From Oscillospiraceae bacterium (lineage in GTDB: Bacteria; Bacillota; Clostridia; Oscillospirales; Acutalibacteraceae), in assembly GCA_015066205.1 (NCBI GenBank), contig SVOV01000021.1, positions 1 through 40,506 on the forward strand: a DNA stretch of 40,506 nucleotides, given 5' to 3'. This document shows, in pieces, positions 1 to 7,829 of this stretch (positions are counted from its first letter, which is position 1; each line of letters starts with the position of its first letter). The translations under genes were made by a program, and so were the position numbers. Below the pieces are notes generated by a model. That model did no database searches. It saw nothing but the letters and a program-made list of their open reading frames with translations, and had not been told where the DNA came from.

Positions 1-50
1 AATTCATATGCAAAACCAGCAAAAATATCTTTTTTGTAGCCCATAGACAT

Positions 51-95
51 ATTGAGTATTCATAAGGGATTCTCTTGTGAATACTCAATTTTTTT
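51..95 (+). terminator. Rho-independent terminator
   Basis: A perfect 12-bp inverted repeat (ATTGAGTATTCA at 51-62 and TGAATACTCAAT at 78-89) with a 15-nt loop runs into a T tract ending at 95. It would end transcription entering from the left of the window; the gene it serves lies outside. Confidence 0.8.
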
Positions 96-141
96 GCTTT
101 AATAGAGTTTTGAATATAGTTTGATAAAATTTTTATGTATT

Positions 142-170
142 GTCGCATTCCTTTCGGAGTGCGACTTTTT
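142..170 (+). terminator. Rho-independent terminator
   Basis: GTCGCATTC (142-150) pairs with GAGTGCGAC (157-165) with one G-T wobble, followed by TTTTT. It lies about 50 bp after the first terminator, so this stretch is a double stop before the accessory genes. No gene is seen between the two. Confidence 0.7.
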
Positions 171-335
171 GTTTTGGCGGTTTTTATACGGGTTTTAGGG
201 CTGTCCCTAACAAGTGGAATTTGTATGCACAAATTCAATGCTTGCTAAGACTTATAACACATTTTTTACTGCTTTTTCGGTTGGTTTGCTGAAGCATTTT
301 TTCACTTCCTTTACTTAAAAATTTTGCATTTAAAA

Positions 336-366
336 ATCCTCGCACTTAAACTTAAAGTACGAGGAT
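336..366. repeat. Inverted repeat before the first promoter
   Basis: ATCCTCGCACTT (336-347) and AAGTACGAGGAT (355-366) form a 12-bp stem with one mismatch and a 7-nt loop, ending 11 bp before the -35 box. On the minus strand it is followed by ATTTTTA, so it could be a weak minus-strand terminator or an insulating hairpin. The stretch 171-335 holds no gene that I can support. Confidence 0.45.
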
Positions 367-377
367 ATGTATTCGGG

Positions 378-407
378 TTGATTTGTTTGGTGGGTATGTG
401 GTATATT
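378..407 (+). promoter_or_regulatory. Sigma-A promoter, first copy of a repeated promoter
   Basis: TTGATT (378-383), an 18-bp spacer and TATATT (402-407). The surrounding sequence (GTATTC, one variable base, then GGTTGATTTGTTT) recurs at 11956-11973 in front of the DUF5131 gene with the same 18-bp spacer. It drives the gene starting at 444. Confidence 0.6.
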
Positions 408-443
408 TATCTTATATTGTTAAATTTATTGAGGTGCAAGTCA

Positions 444-983
444 ATGGATAATACAAAAGTGAAAAATATTCTAATACTCGTAATTGGTAGTACAGGAAAT
501 GAACCTGAAGCTTTGAGACAATCGCTCGAATATTTTGGTTATTTCGTCGCTGTTAAATATATAGGCAGGCCCAACGATTTGATTTCTGTTTTAAAAGGTG
601 ATTTGACATTCGATGCTGATTGTATCATTCTCTCTTGTCACGGGGAGAATGGAGAAATAATAATGCCTACTCTTGGTGATGATGTGTATGAAACTGATGA
701 ACCAAGAGGTAATATTTCTGCTTCGGATACTGATAAGTATCTTAATCTGAAAAATAAATTAATTCTGAATCTGGGTTGTACAACAGGAGAAAAGGCTTTA
801 GCCAAAGCTTTTTCAAAGCAGAACACTTATATTGCATCCGATGACTATACAGAAGGAAATGCAGCATTATATTTTGCTATATCATTATTTTACGAAATAT
901 CTAAAGGTACAGAATTGGATAAATCATATAAGATAGCAAAAGCAACTGACAGTGAAACAAAATTATTTAAAATCTTTCGGTAA
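444..983 (+). CDS. Small caspase/CHAT-like protein (clan CD-type His-Cys pair), function unknown
   Basis: 179 residues from the ATG at 444, chosen because GAGGTG (431-436) lies just upstream and because longer in-frame starts would run back through the promoter at 378-407. A beta strand ending in SCHGENG (His66) is followed about 45 residues later by a second hydrophobic strand ending in NLGCTTG (Cys112). This His-Gly then Cys order, each at the end of a strand, is the layout of caspase-fold (CHAT, peptidase C14) catalytic dyads. There is no signal peptide, membrane segment or partner domain, so it would be a free-standing cytosolic domain of near-minimal size. The AraC gene begins 94 bp downstream. 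Base use looks AT-richer than in the enzyme loci further right, fitting an accessory gene. The fold is inferred from motif and strand pattern only; a non-peptidase flavodoxin-like alternative remains open. Confidence 0.5.
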   Translation: MDNTKVKNILILVIGSTGNEPEALRQSLEYFGYFVAVKYIGRPNDLISVLKGDLTFDADCIILSCHGENGEIIMPTLGDDVYETDEPRGNISASDTDKYLNLKNKLILNLGCTTGEKALAKAFSKQNTYIASDDYTEGNAALYFAISLFYEISKGTELDKSYKIAKATDSETKLFKIFR

Positions 984-1077
984 ATATTTCATTTAAGAAC
1001 CGATATTACTTAACACAGAATGTCGGGAAATCTTTTCAGCCTTCTGTTAGAATTAAGACAGACAAGGAGGGATAACA

Positions 1078-1989
1078 ATGGATTGGATTATCGGAATACA
1101 ACACGCTATTGATTACATTGAAGATAATCTGACTGAAACAATTGACTATGAAGAAGTTGCAAAGAAGTGCTATTCTTCAAGCTATCATTTTCAGCGTGTG
1201 TTCAGTATTCTTTGTGGCTTCACGTTAGGCGAATATATCCGTAACCGCAGATTGACTCTTGCCGGCAGAGAGCTTGCAACTACCAATGCTAAAGTCATTG
1301 ATGTTGCAATGAAATACGGTTATGAAAGTCCTGATAGTTTTGCCAAGGCATTTCAAAAGTTTCACGGTATATTACCTTCGCAGGCTCGTAGTAATGGTAG
1401 CAATCTCAAATCATTTTCTCGTCTTGTTCTCAAATTTTCTTTGGAAGGCGGCACAACCATGAATTACAAAATTGAAACAAAACCAGCGATTACACTCATA
1501 GGTTATAAAAAACGATTCAAAGGAACACCGTATGATTCTTTAAGACAGCATCAAGAAGGTGATTTCTTTGCATCAACAAGAGCATCACAATGGATGCTTA
1601 AAGGAATGAGCAATGATAAGATGGCAGATTATTGTGTTCTTACTAATTTTGATGATGAGGGATACGATTTTTATATTTCAGTTACAATAGATGATTATGA
1701 AAGAAATAATTTGTACAACAAAGAAGTAACAGGTATTGATTTTATGGATAAATTCAATTTCGATGAAATTATAATACCTGAAAGAACCTATTTTGTTTTT
1801 GAAACCGAAAAAGGAAAAATGCCCATTCCTGAATATTTTGATTTGCGTAAGCAAATTGCAACAGAGTGGTTGTCTAATAATGAATATCAGATAACCGATT
1901 CACCTGAACTTGCTGTTTATCATTGGGGTGTTGTAGGTGGATATCCCGAAAGAACAATTGAAATTTGGATTCCAATTGAAAAGAAATAA
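1078..1989 (+). CDS. AraC-family regulator with GyrI-like effector-binding domain
   Basis: 303 residues; start set by AAGGAGG at 1064-1070. Residues about 8-106 carry the two AraC helix-turn-helix units; the second contains VIDVAMKYGYESPDSFAKAF, a canonical AraC signature. Residues about 126-301 (from MNYKIETKPAITLIG onward) match the GyrI-like/SOUL-type ligand-binding fold found in Rob, BmrR-type and similar multidrug regulators. The domain order, DNA binding first and effector second, is that of Rob-like AraC proteins that sense amphipathic or cationic small molecules. No transporter is adjacent, so its target is not visible. It could be transcribed with the caspase-like gene or from its own promoter in the 94-bp gap. 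Transcription ends at the terminator 1996-2024. Confidence 0.88.
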   Translation: MDWIIGIQHAIDYIEDNLTETIDYEEVAKKCYSSSYHFQRVFSILCGFTLGEYIRNRRLTLAGRELATTNAKVIDVAMKYGYESPDSFAKAFQKFHGILPSQARSNGSNLKSFSRLVLKFSLEGGTTMNYKIETKPAITLIGYKKRFKGTPYDSLRQHQEGDFFASTRASQWMLKGMSNDKMADYCVLTNFDDEGYDFYISVTIDDYERNNLYNKEVTGIDFMDKFNFDEIIIPERTYFVFETEKGKMPIPEYFDLRKQIATEWLSNNEYQITDSPELAVYHWGVVGGYPERTIEIWIPIEKK

Positions 1990-1995
1990 CGCTTT

Positions 1996-2024
1996 CTGCT
2001 CTCACTTTTGTGGGGGCAGTTTTT
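1996..2024 (+). terminator. Terminator, first copy of a 29-bp exact repeat
   Basis: CTGCTCTCAC (1996-2005), TTTT loop and GTGGGGGCAG (2010-2019) pair with G-T wobbles and are followed by TTTTT. The whole 29 bp recurs exactly at 11891-11919, after the Nudix gene. Confidence 0.75.
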
Positions 2025-2186
2025 ATATATCCACACCGCCCCTAATAGTTATGGTAATCAGCATTACAAAAATGTTCCTGATTCATATAAATATTTTTCC
2101 AGCTCACGCTGTAGTCTTTTTGCAAGTGGTATCGGAACTTGGTTACGCCGTACTGCAGAACGCAGTCTAACTACTCTATAAAGAAT
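2025..2186. other. Intergenic stretch without a supported gene
   Basis: Two reading frames stay open through 2100-2170 with no start or ribosome binding site, so a remnant of a lost mobile-element gene is possible, but I cannot name it. Nothing else is seen here. Confidence 0.4.
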
Positions 2187-2221
2187 AACGGCCGCTTCAA
2201 ACGAAGCAGCCGTTGTTTTTT
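2187..2221. terminator. Convergent terminator between the AraC gene and the esterase operon
   Basis: AACGGC-C-GCTTC (2187-2198) pairs with GAAGC-A-GCCGTT (2203-2214), one internal mismatch, and is followed on the plus strand by GTTTTTT. On the minus strand it lies directly after the stop of the sialate O-acetylesterase gene and is followed by a T-rich but interrupted run, so it may work in both directions. Confidence 0.65.
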
Positions 2222-4433
2222 ATCTGAAAATTGATATTATCATACCGATAAACTTTATAAATATGGCAGATATTTTTTCAATGAAAGTATCTGCAGTGCT
2301 TATGTCGGGATCAAACTGCTTTCTTCCATCGGATGTATCGGGAGCAAAACGGATATTATCAATGCTGATATCAGTGTCGGTTTCGCTTGCAAAAGAAAAA
2401 CGGATTTCCTCAACCTTATCGAGTTTGCCGCAAGGGTTTCCTGCGCCGCCCTCATTGCCGAAAAGATAAAGTCTGTTAAGGTCAACTGTTACAAGGTGCC
2501 ACTGACCGTCGGCAGGGATTATTGCTTCAACACCCTTTGTGCCGTTAACCGCAGGTGAATACCATTCAAGTGAATTCTTTAAAATTCTGATTTCGCTCAA
2601 TTCGACATCTGCACCGCCGTTGTTACGCACTAAAAAGCTCATCTTACCGTAATCGGAATAATCATTATCGGTATCTTCAAATTTTTTGCCGAATTTATAA
2701 TTGAGTGAGGGACATAAGGTAAATTCCGTATTGCCTGTTACATTCATAACACCGTTTGCAAAGGTTATTTGCGCGCCGTCAGCCGACCAGGAAGAAAAAT
2801 TCTTGTTTGCCTCCATTTCGCGCATAACGTGCCAGGTAAGCTCATCGTTGCAGTCCGTCCACGGTCTGTCAAACCAATAATGAGTGCCCACGGATTTATC
2901 TGTAACAAACTGACATACGGGCAAGGCAAGTTTGCCGTTTGCCGTTGAGTAAAGATTGGAGCGCATATTGCTCACGCAGTATGCATAGCTTGCGGATACG
3001 GGTGAGGTCACGTCATCGCTCCACACCTTTACCGTATCAGCCGAAACGATTTCGGCATTCGCCTGAACATAAACGCCGTCTGCACCGCAAACCGCAAAGC
3101 CGTAAAGTTCATCGCCGCCGCAGGCAAGTTCGTCACCTTCATTTATGAATGTAACATAAACTGCACCGTCACGGATTTCGGTTTTTTCAACGGTTGCGGC
3201 TGTGTAATCATTATCACCGCCGTAAACAAGACCCTTTGCGGCAAACGCCATTCTCTCACCTATTTCCTGTTTGCATTCGGGGTGGATTGACCCTGCATCG
3301 GGCAGAAACGTGAGAGGTACGTCATAAATCGTTACGGTTGCTCTCGACTCGGGCTGTGCCGCCTGAATATCACAGTAATTGATATTCCAATCCAGCATGA
3401 TCAATCCGTCGTCGGAGTAAAGATAGGATGCAATCTGAGTGCAGATAAAGGGCATTCGCTCATTTTTATAGCCGAAAAGCTCCGAATAGGAACGCTGCAT
3501 CAGATCATAGAAATCAGCATAGGCTTCCTCGCTGTATTCGAGCATCAAATCGGTTTCGCCCTGATACCAGATCATACCCGAGGGCCTGAAATTTCTGAGC
3601 GGATGAATCTTGTGATTATAGTTGGCGGTCATGTCCCGGTAAATGCTGGGATTTACCTTTTCCCAATCCGATTTTTCTATGTATTTATCGATGGAATCAA
3701 GATAATTTTTGACCTTGCTGTCGCTGTCAATGGCATCTCTTGAAAGCCAGCTTGCAATTGCAGAGCCGCCAAGCGAAGCGTTGAGAATGCCTACGGGCAT
3801 ATCAAGCTCTTCCATCATCTGCGCCGCAAAATAATAGGCAACGGCACTCATATTGTAAATGTGCCCGTTTTCACCCGTAGTCCATACTGCGCCGACTGCA
3901 TCCTGCTGAGGATCAACAAAAGTATCGTTTTCGTTGTTGTTGCAATAAACAGGCATATGCAGAACACGAAGCCACTTGCTCAGCTTCTGCGAATTTTTAA
4001 ACATATCTGCGCCGCCCTTTGCCTGAGAAAGGGGATACTGCATATTGCTCTGACCGCTTGCCAGCCACAGTTCACCGAAAACAACATTATCAAGCTGTGC
4101 AAATTCGGCTGAATTTTCTTTGAGAATTACTTTGTATTCTTCATAGCTTCCTGCAGGAGCCCGGAACGATACGGTAAAAGTGCCGTCAGGCAGGACTGAT
4201 GAACTTCCGCTTGCAACAAGCTCATCTGCCGCATTATACATTTGGGCGGTTACTTTTGCACCTGCAGATGCCGTACCTGCAAAAACAGCTTCCTTGTTCT
4301 GTTGGAAAAGCATACCGTCTCCGTAGGTTGCGTAGAGCTTCGCAGCTGTTTCCTTAGCATAAGCCATACTCATCCCACAAATTGCAAATAAAAACGAAAG
4401 AATAACGGAAAGAATTTTTTTCAATGCAATCAC
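2220..4433 (-). CDS. Secreted sialate O-acetylesterase-like enzyme
   Basis: 737 residues, GTG start at 4433-4431 overlapping by four bases (GTGA) the stop of the upstream gene; a later ATG start would lose the signal peptide (residues 1-26). The first SGNH block is LWLASGQSNMQYPL with probable nucleophile Ser129. IWYQGETD (288-295) and DAGSIHP with Asp379 and His384 complete the set typical of the 9-O-acetylesterase (SASA) family. Residues about 560-710 look like a beta-sandwich carbohydrate-binding module, and the last 20 residues form an amphipathic aromatic helix (IEKISAIFIKFIGMIISIFR). Family members remove acetyl groups from sialic acid or, in many gut Firmicutes, from xylan or other plant glycans; the substrate here is not fixed by sequence. 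It is the second gene of an operon under the AraC-type box at 5719-5732. Confidence 0.85.
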   Translation of the reverse strand: MIALKKILSVILSFLFAICGMSMAYAKETAAKLYATYGDGMLFQQNKEAVFAGTASAGAKVTAQMYNAADELVASGSSSVLPDGTFTVSFRAPAGSYEEYKVILKENSAEFAQLDNVVFGELWLASGQSNMQYPLSQAKGGADMFKNSQKLSKWLRVLHMPVYCNNNENDTFVDPQQDAVGAVWTTGENGHIYNMSAVAYYFAAQMMEELDMPVGILNASLGGSAIASWLSRDAIDSDSKVKNYLDSIDKYIEKSDWEKVNPSIYRDMTANYNHKIHPLRNFRPSGMIWYQGETDLMLEYSEEAYADFYDLMQRSYSELFGYKNERMPFICTQIASYLYSDDGLIMLDWNINYCDIQAAQPESRATVTIYDVPLTFLPDAGSIHPECKQEIGERMAFAAKGLVYGGDNDYTAATVEKTEIRDGAVYVTFINEGDELACGGDELYGFAVCGADGVYVQANAEIVSADTVKVWSDDVTSPVSASYAYCVSNMRSNLYSTANGKLALPVCQFVTDKSVGTHYWFDRPWTDCNDELTWHVMREMEANKNFSSWSADGAQITFANGVMNVTGNTEFTLCPSLNYKFGKKFEDTDNDYSDYGKMSFLVRNNGGADVELSEIRILKNSLEWYSPAVNGTKGVEAIIPADGQWHLVTVDLNRLYLFGNEGGAGNPCGKLDKVEEIRFSFASETDTDISIDNIRFAPDTSDGRKQFDPDISTADTFIEKISAIFIKFIGMIISIFR

Positions 4434-5503
4434 CCTTTTTCAATAGTTTTATCCGTATATATAACCTGCGAGCCCTGCCAGGAAAGATAGTTTTTCTCTA
4501 CACCGATTTCTTCAATCCATGCACGGACTTCAGGTGTCAGAAGAACAAGAGATTCGTGGGAGTTATTCCATACCCATGAAGGCGTAGGCCACAGACAGAT
4601 TTCGGGAACGGCAGCTTCGTAAAATTCTTTCGATACACCTGCCTGACCGTGGTGTGACATTTTGCATATATCACAATCCAGAAGCTCCTTGTATTCGGGG
4701 TTTGCAAGCACCTTGTTGCCTGCGCTTACAGCGGCATCCCCTGTAAACAATATGCTTTTTTCGCCAAGTTCCATACGGAATATAAGAGAGGAGTCATTGA
4801 CTATCGGATAAGCAGGGTCAAAGGTGTAAAGCACGGTTATTTTTGCCGCACCGATATCGAAAACATCGCCATCGTTAATAATCTGAACCTTTTCGGGGAA
4901 AGCCTTGCTTATTCTGTTAAACTCGGCTATCATTTCTGCGCCTTCCGCCGCGTCGGACGAATCGATGGCGGCATAGTATTCATAAGGCGCATAGTGGTGA
5001 ATGACCTTGTCAAATTTTACCTGACTTGTGCGATTTTCAGCCACTTCATTAAAAACCTGAACATGGTCGGTGTGAGGATGTGTCAGAAACCAAACATCAA
5101 TTTTCGGTACCGCCTGCCCCGTGACAGCCTTGAGGTACTGAATGAAGTAATCGGTTTCAAAATTATAACCGCCGTCAATAGCAATGACCTTGCCGTCCTC
5201 GGTTGTGATGATAAAGCTGTCGCCTATAGCATCTTCAACCGATTTAAGCATATGAATAGCATTTTTGTTCATAGTGTTGGGGACGCCCTCTTTTTTTATT
5301 ACAAAATAATATTTGATACTGTTAAAAAACGCCCTGATTTTTGCAAACAGTTTATCGAAGAAGGCAATGAATGCACAGTCGCCGTCTTCTTCATTTGCAA
5401 CAGATTCAGCTGTCTGCTCAGGCTCTGCCTGAACGGCAAAAGCCGGTGCTGAACATGCAAACATCATAACCGTTACAAGAATAATTGAAATAAATCTTTT
5501 CAT
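4430..5503 (-). CDS. Secreted metallo-beta-lactamase-fold hydrolase (ComEC C-domain-like)
   Basis: 357 residues with signal peptide (1-about 23). An amphipathic aromatic segment follows at 43-69 (CAFIAFFDKLFAKIRAFFNSI and onward), then the MBL fold from about 75. Metal ligands are seen in THPHTDH (His142, His144, Asp146, His147), in FTGDA (Asp256) and in MSHHG (His284). The order GDSFII ... IDGG ... HPHTDH ... FTGD ... SHHG is that of the MBL domain of ComEC/Rec2 and of related free-standing secreted hydrolases. The substrate is unknown; phosphodiester cleavage is usual for this branch. The ribosome binding site before the ATG at 5503 is poor. It is the first gene of a two-gene operon with the esterase, overlapping it by four bases, which suggests coupled translation. 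The link between an MBL enzyme and an esterase is unusual and unexplained. Confidence 0.85.
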   Translation of the reverse strand: MKRFISIILVTVMMFACSAPAFAVQAEPEQTAESVANEEDGDCAFIAFFDKLFAKIRAFFNSIKYYFVIKKEGVPNTMNKNAIHMLKSVEDAIGDSFIITTEDGKVIAIDGGYNFETDYFIQYLKAVTGQAVPKIDVWFLTHPHTDHVQVFNEVAENRTSQVKFDKVIHHYAPYEYYAAIDSSDAAEGAEMIAEFNRISKAFPEKVQIINDGDVFDIGAAKITVLYTFDPAYPIVNDSSLIFRMELGEKSILFTGDAAVSAGNKVLANPEYKELLDCDICKMSHHGQAGVSKEFYEAAVPEICLWPTPSWVWNNSHESLVLLTPEVRAWIEEIGVEKNYLSWQGSQVIYTDKTIEKG

Positions 5504-5535
5504 ATCGGCATCCGTTACATATTTGTTGGATTAAC

Positions 5536-5564
5536 TATATGGTAAAAATATCGCCGCATATCAA
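5536..5564 (-). promoter_or_regulatory. Possible proximal promoter of the MBL-esterase operon
   Basis: On the minus strand TTGATA (5564-5559), 17 bp and CATATA (5541-5536). The -10 match is weak. An alternative start of transcription is the AraC-box promoter further upstream (5669-5732). The rest of 5504-5881 is AT-rich with no gene. Confidence 0.3.
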
Positions 5565-5668
5565 CAAAATTTTATTTCAAAAAACATAAAAGATTATTTG
5601 AAAAATTCTGCCATATCATTTTCTGCTTTTCAGCATATTTCAGCGTATTTTCACCAATAGCCATCTTG

Positions 5669-5732
5669 ATTTTATCATTATGGTGCAGAGAAGTAAATGA
5701 CACATTTTAGTTAAAATAGTGTCCTTATTTGC
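5669..5732 (-). promoter_or_regulatory. Inferred AraC-activated promoter of the MBL-esterase operon (box A)
   Basis: On the minus strand GCAAATAAGGACAC (5732-5719) is followed after 40 bp by ATGATAAAAT (5678-5669). The same 14-bp box and the same 10-bp element, 38 bp apart, occur at 6887-6948 in front of the SGNH esterase operon. The region between also shares shorter blocks (CTAA and AATG). This fits an AraC protein bound just upstream of RNA polymerase at both operons; the regulator gene lies between them. Confidence 0.6.
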
Positions 5733-5881
5733 TGAATTGAAATATACCGCAAGCACAATAAAATTCTACAGTCAGATCATTATAATCAAAGTATAAAGCT
5801 GTGAATGCTCAACGATTCACGGTTTTATCTGTTATAATATTTACTTTACACAATAATCTTCTTAATTACAACCGCATTTTC

Positions 5882-6823
5882 TTATTTTGTAACCGTTTTG
5901 TCTCTGTATTTTTTTGGCGACATACAATGGAATTTACGAAAAACACGGTGGAAATAGCTGATGTTTTCATAACCTACAAGCTGCGAAATCTCCGAAATTC
6001 CGAGATTAGTGCTTTCAAGAAGAAAACAAGCGTGAGATATTCTTTTTTCCTGAACAAGATCTGTATAGGTTTTACCTGTCAATTTTTTTATCTGCTTTGA
6101 CAGTGCATTAAAATCGTAAAAAAGCATCTGCGAAAGCTCTGTCAGACTTCCGCCCGCAAAATGTGCCTCAATATATTTCAGCACATGAAATATAAGACTG
6201 CTGTCGTCACCGTTATAATCAAGGTCATCAATATGACTGAGCAGCTGAAGCAAAATAAGCCCCATTGTTGTTTCGTTTATATTTCTTTGCTCCTGACTGT
6301 CATCAAGCAAGTTCCAGATGAGATTTTCAATAAGATTTTGTACAGGCAGCACATCTAAAACTTTAAAATGGAGATAGCTTGATTTGCCGTTGTCGCCCCG
6401 CAAGCATTGAATTATAAAACTGTGCAGCAATGATTCCTCACTGTTCAACATTTCAAGAGCTTTTTCAAAAAAATGAGGCAAAACAACGAAATTGACCGCG
6501 ATATCCTGATCGGTTGAGGGCAGATTTTCCTGCCTGCAATTCTGGGTCATAAAAAGGATGTCTCCCTCATTAAGAACAACGGTTTCATCGTTTATAATAT
6601 TGGTTTTTGTTCCTTTATACATATAAATAATCTCAACATAATCGTGGCTGTGTTCCGGAAAATGATTAGTATTTGTATCGGCTCTTACCGCAATAAGCTT
6701 TTCTTTTTTCATTAACTTGGAGCCCTCAATGATGATTTTCTCATCATCAGTTTTATTATTAAGCAAAAAAGAAGGATTCTTATATGTGTGCATGATAAGT
6801 CTTTCTATCAGCTCATCTCTCAT
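5882..6823 (-). CDS. AraC-family sugar-locus regulator
   Basis: 313 residues. The ATG at 6823-6821 is preferred because AGGCGGTGA lies just before it; a GTG three codons upstream is the alternative. An N-terminal cupin-like sensor domain spans about residues 30-130 (HFPEHSHDYVEIIYMYKG, with the histidines typical of AraC arm/cupin domains). Two C-terminal helix-turn-helix units span about 215-310; the second reads ISEISQLVGYENISYFHRVF. It is divergent from the SGNH-GPH-SGNH operon and sits beside the MBL-esterase operon, and both have the same box. It is thus the obvious activator of the locus, probably responding to an oligosaccharide (inference). Its own promoter would lie in 6824-6900, overlapping box B, so autoregulation is likely. 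Confidence 0.88.
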   Translation of the reverse strand: MRDELIERLIMHTYKNPSFLLNNKTDDEKIIIEGSKLMKKEKLIAVRADTNTNHFPEHSHDYVEIIYMYKGTKTNIINDETVVLNEGDILFMTQNCRQENLPSTDQDIAVNFVVLPHFFEKALEMLNSEESLLHSFIIQCLRGDNGKSSYLHFKVLDVLPVQNLIENLIWNLLDDSQEQRNINETTMGLILLQLLSHIDDLDYNGDDSSLIFHVLKYIEAHFAGGSLTELSQMLFYDFNALSKQIKKLTGKTYTDLVQEKRISHACFLLESTNLGISEISQLVGYENISYFHRVFRKFHCMSPKKYRDKTVTK

Positions 6824-6886
6824 AACAATCACCGCCTGTTACACACAGTATAACTTATTACAGATGGGATTTCAACTCTTTTTGTT

Positions 6887-6948
6887 GCAAATAAGGACAC
6901 TTTTTCATCTAATAATGACCTTTATTTTTTTATACAAAATGATAAAAT
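6887..6948 (+). promoter_or_regulatory. Inferred AraC-activated promoter of the SGNH-GPH operon (box B)
   Basis: GCAAATAAGGACAC (6887-6900), 38 bp, then ATGATAAAAT (6939-6948), about 73 bp before the first ATG. It is the partner of box A at 5669-5732. No good -35 hexamer is seen at the right distance from the -10-like element, as expected for an activator-dependent promoter. Confidence 0.6.
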
Positions 6949-7021
6949 TTAAAATGCAAAGAGTGTATTCAGAATCATTAATATACTTCTGACAGATAAG
7001 AAAGAAGGAGAGACTCCATTT

Positions 7022-7756
7022 ATGAAGCTTAACAAAAATGATGTAGTTCTGTTTTCAGGCGACTCCATAACCGACGGAAACCGAGGCAGGAATATGGACT
7101 GCAACCACATCATGGGGCACGGCTATCAGTACATCGTTGCATCTCAGCTTGCACTTGAAAATGCAGAAAATATGCCCAAATTCATAAACAAGGGCTATTC
7201 GGGCGAGAGATCAGAGGATCTTCTCAGAAAATGGCAGACGGATGTTATCGATAACAAGCCAACCGTTTTAAGCATTCTTGTGGGAGCAAATGACGGCGGA
7301 CACGGTTATTGCACAGAACTCACTCTCGACGAAACTGCACAGCGTTATGAAACGAACCTCCGTGCAATTCTTGAAAAAACAAGAAATGAGCTCGGCGATA
7401 TAATAATCTTGGTATGCGAGCCGTTTTATTTCCCGCTTGATACCTCGGACTGTTCCTATAAATTAACACCGCATCCCGACGGAGTGGAAGGACCCTTCAA
7501 AAGACCTGACAGTAAGGATACCGGAGAATCCTTTATATACCGTGAGGCGGCAAACGCAAGAATCAGAGCGGCGGCAAAAATAGCTGCAGAGGAATTCGGT
7601 TGCATTTTCGTTCCTCTTTATGATAAATTCAAAGAAAATGCCAAAAGATCAAGAATGGAATATTTTATCTGGGACGGCACTCATCCTACCATAGCTGGGC
7701 ATATGATTATTGCCCGCGAATGGCTGAAAGCCTGTGAGGATATAACGCAGTCATAA
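7022..7756 (+). CDS. SGNH/GDSL-type carbohydrate esterase, cytosolic
   Basis: 244 residues, with GAAGGAGAG upstream of the ATG and no signal peptide. All four SGNH blocks are visible: SGDSITDGNRG (Ser15), GYSGER (Gly61), LVGAND (Asn90) and WDGTHP (Asp218, His221). The sequence style FSGDSITDGNR and DGTHPTIAGH is that of the intracellular acetyl-xylan/oligosaccharide esterases of the Axe2 type. It is first gene of a presumed operon with a GPH transporter and a second SGNH esterase, behind box B. A coherent reading is that acetylated oligosaccharides are imported and then deacetylated inside the cell; the actual sugar is not known. Confidence 0.87.
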   Translation: MKLNKNDVVLFSGDSITDGNRGRNMDCNHIMGHGYQYIVASQLALENAENMPKFINKGYSGERSEDLLRKWQTDVIDNKPTVLSILVGANDGGHGYCTELTLDETAQRYETNLRAILEKTRNELGDIIILVCEPFYFPLDTSDCSYKLTPHPDGVEGPFKRPDSKDTGESFIYREAANARIRAAAKIAAEEFGCIFVPLYDKFKENAKRSRMEYFIWDGTHPTIAGHMIIAREWLKACEDITQS

Positions 7757-7829
7757 AGATTCTTTTTAATCAGCGTAATTTCTATAATCATTTTTGAAAT
7801 TACTTATTTTAAGAAAGTCGGGTGAAATT

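Noticed and set aside
638-826. 62-codon minus-strand frame inside the caspase-like gene
   Set aside because: Lies wholly within a better-supported gene and has no binding site of its own.
3861-4112. Plus-strand frames inside the sialate O-acetylesterase and leuS genes
   Set aside because: They are complements of well-defined domains and lack ribosome binding sites.
7794-7829. Upstream TTG start of the first GPH transporter
   Set aside because: No binding site, and the ATG at 7830 gives the same 504 residues as the paralogue.
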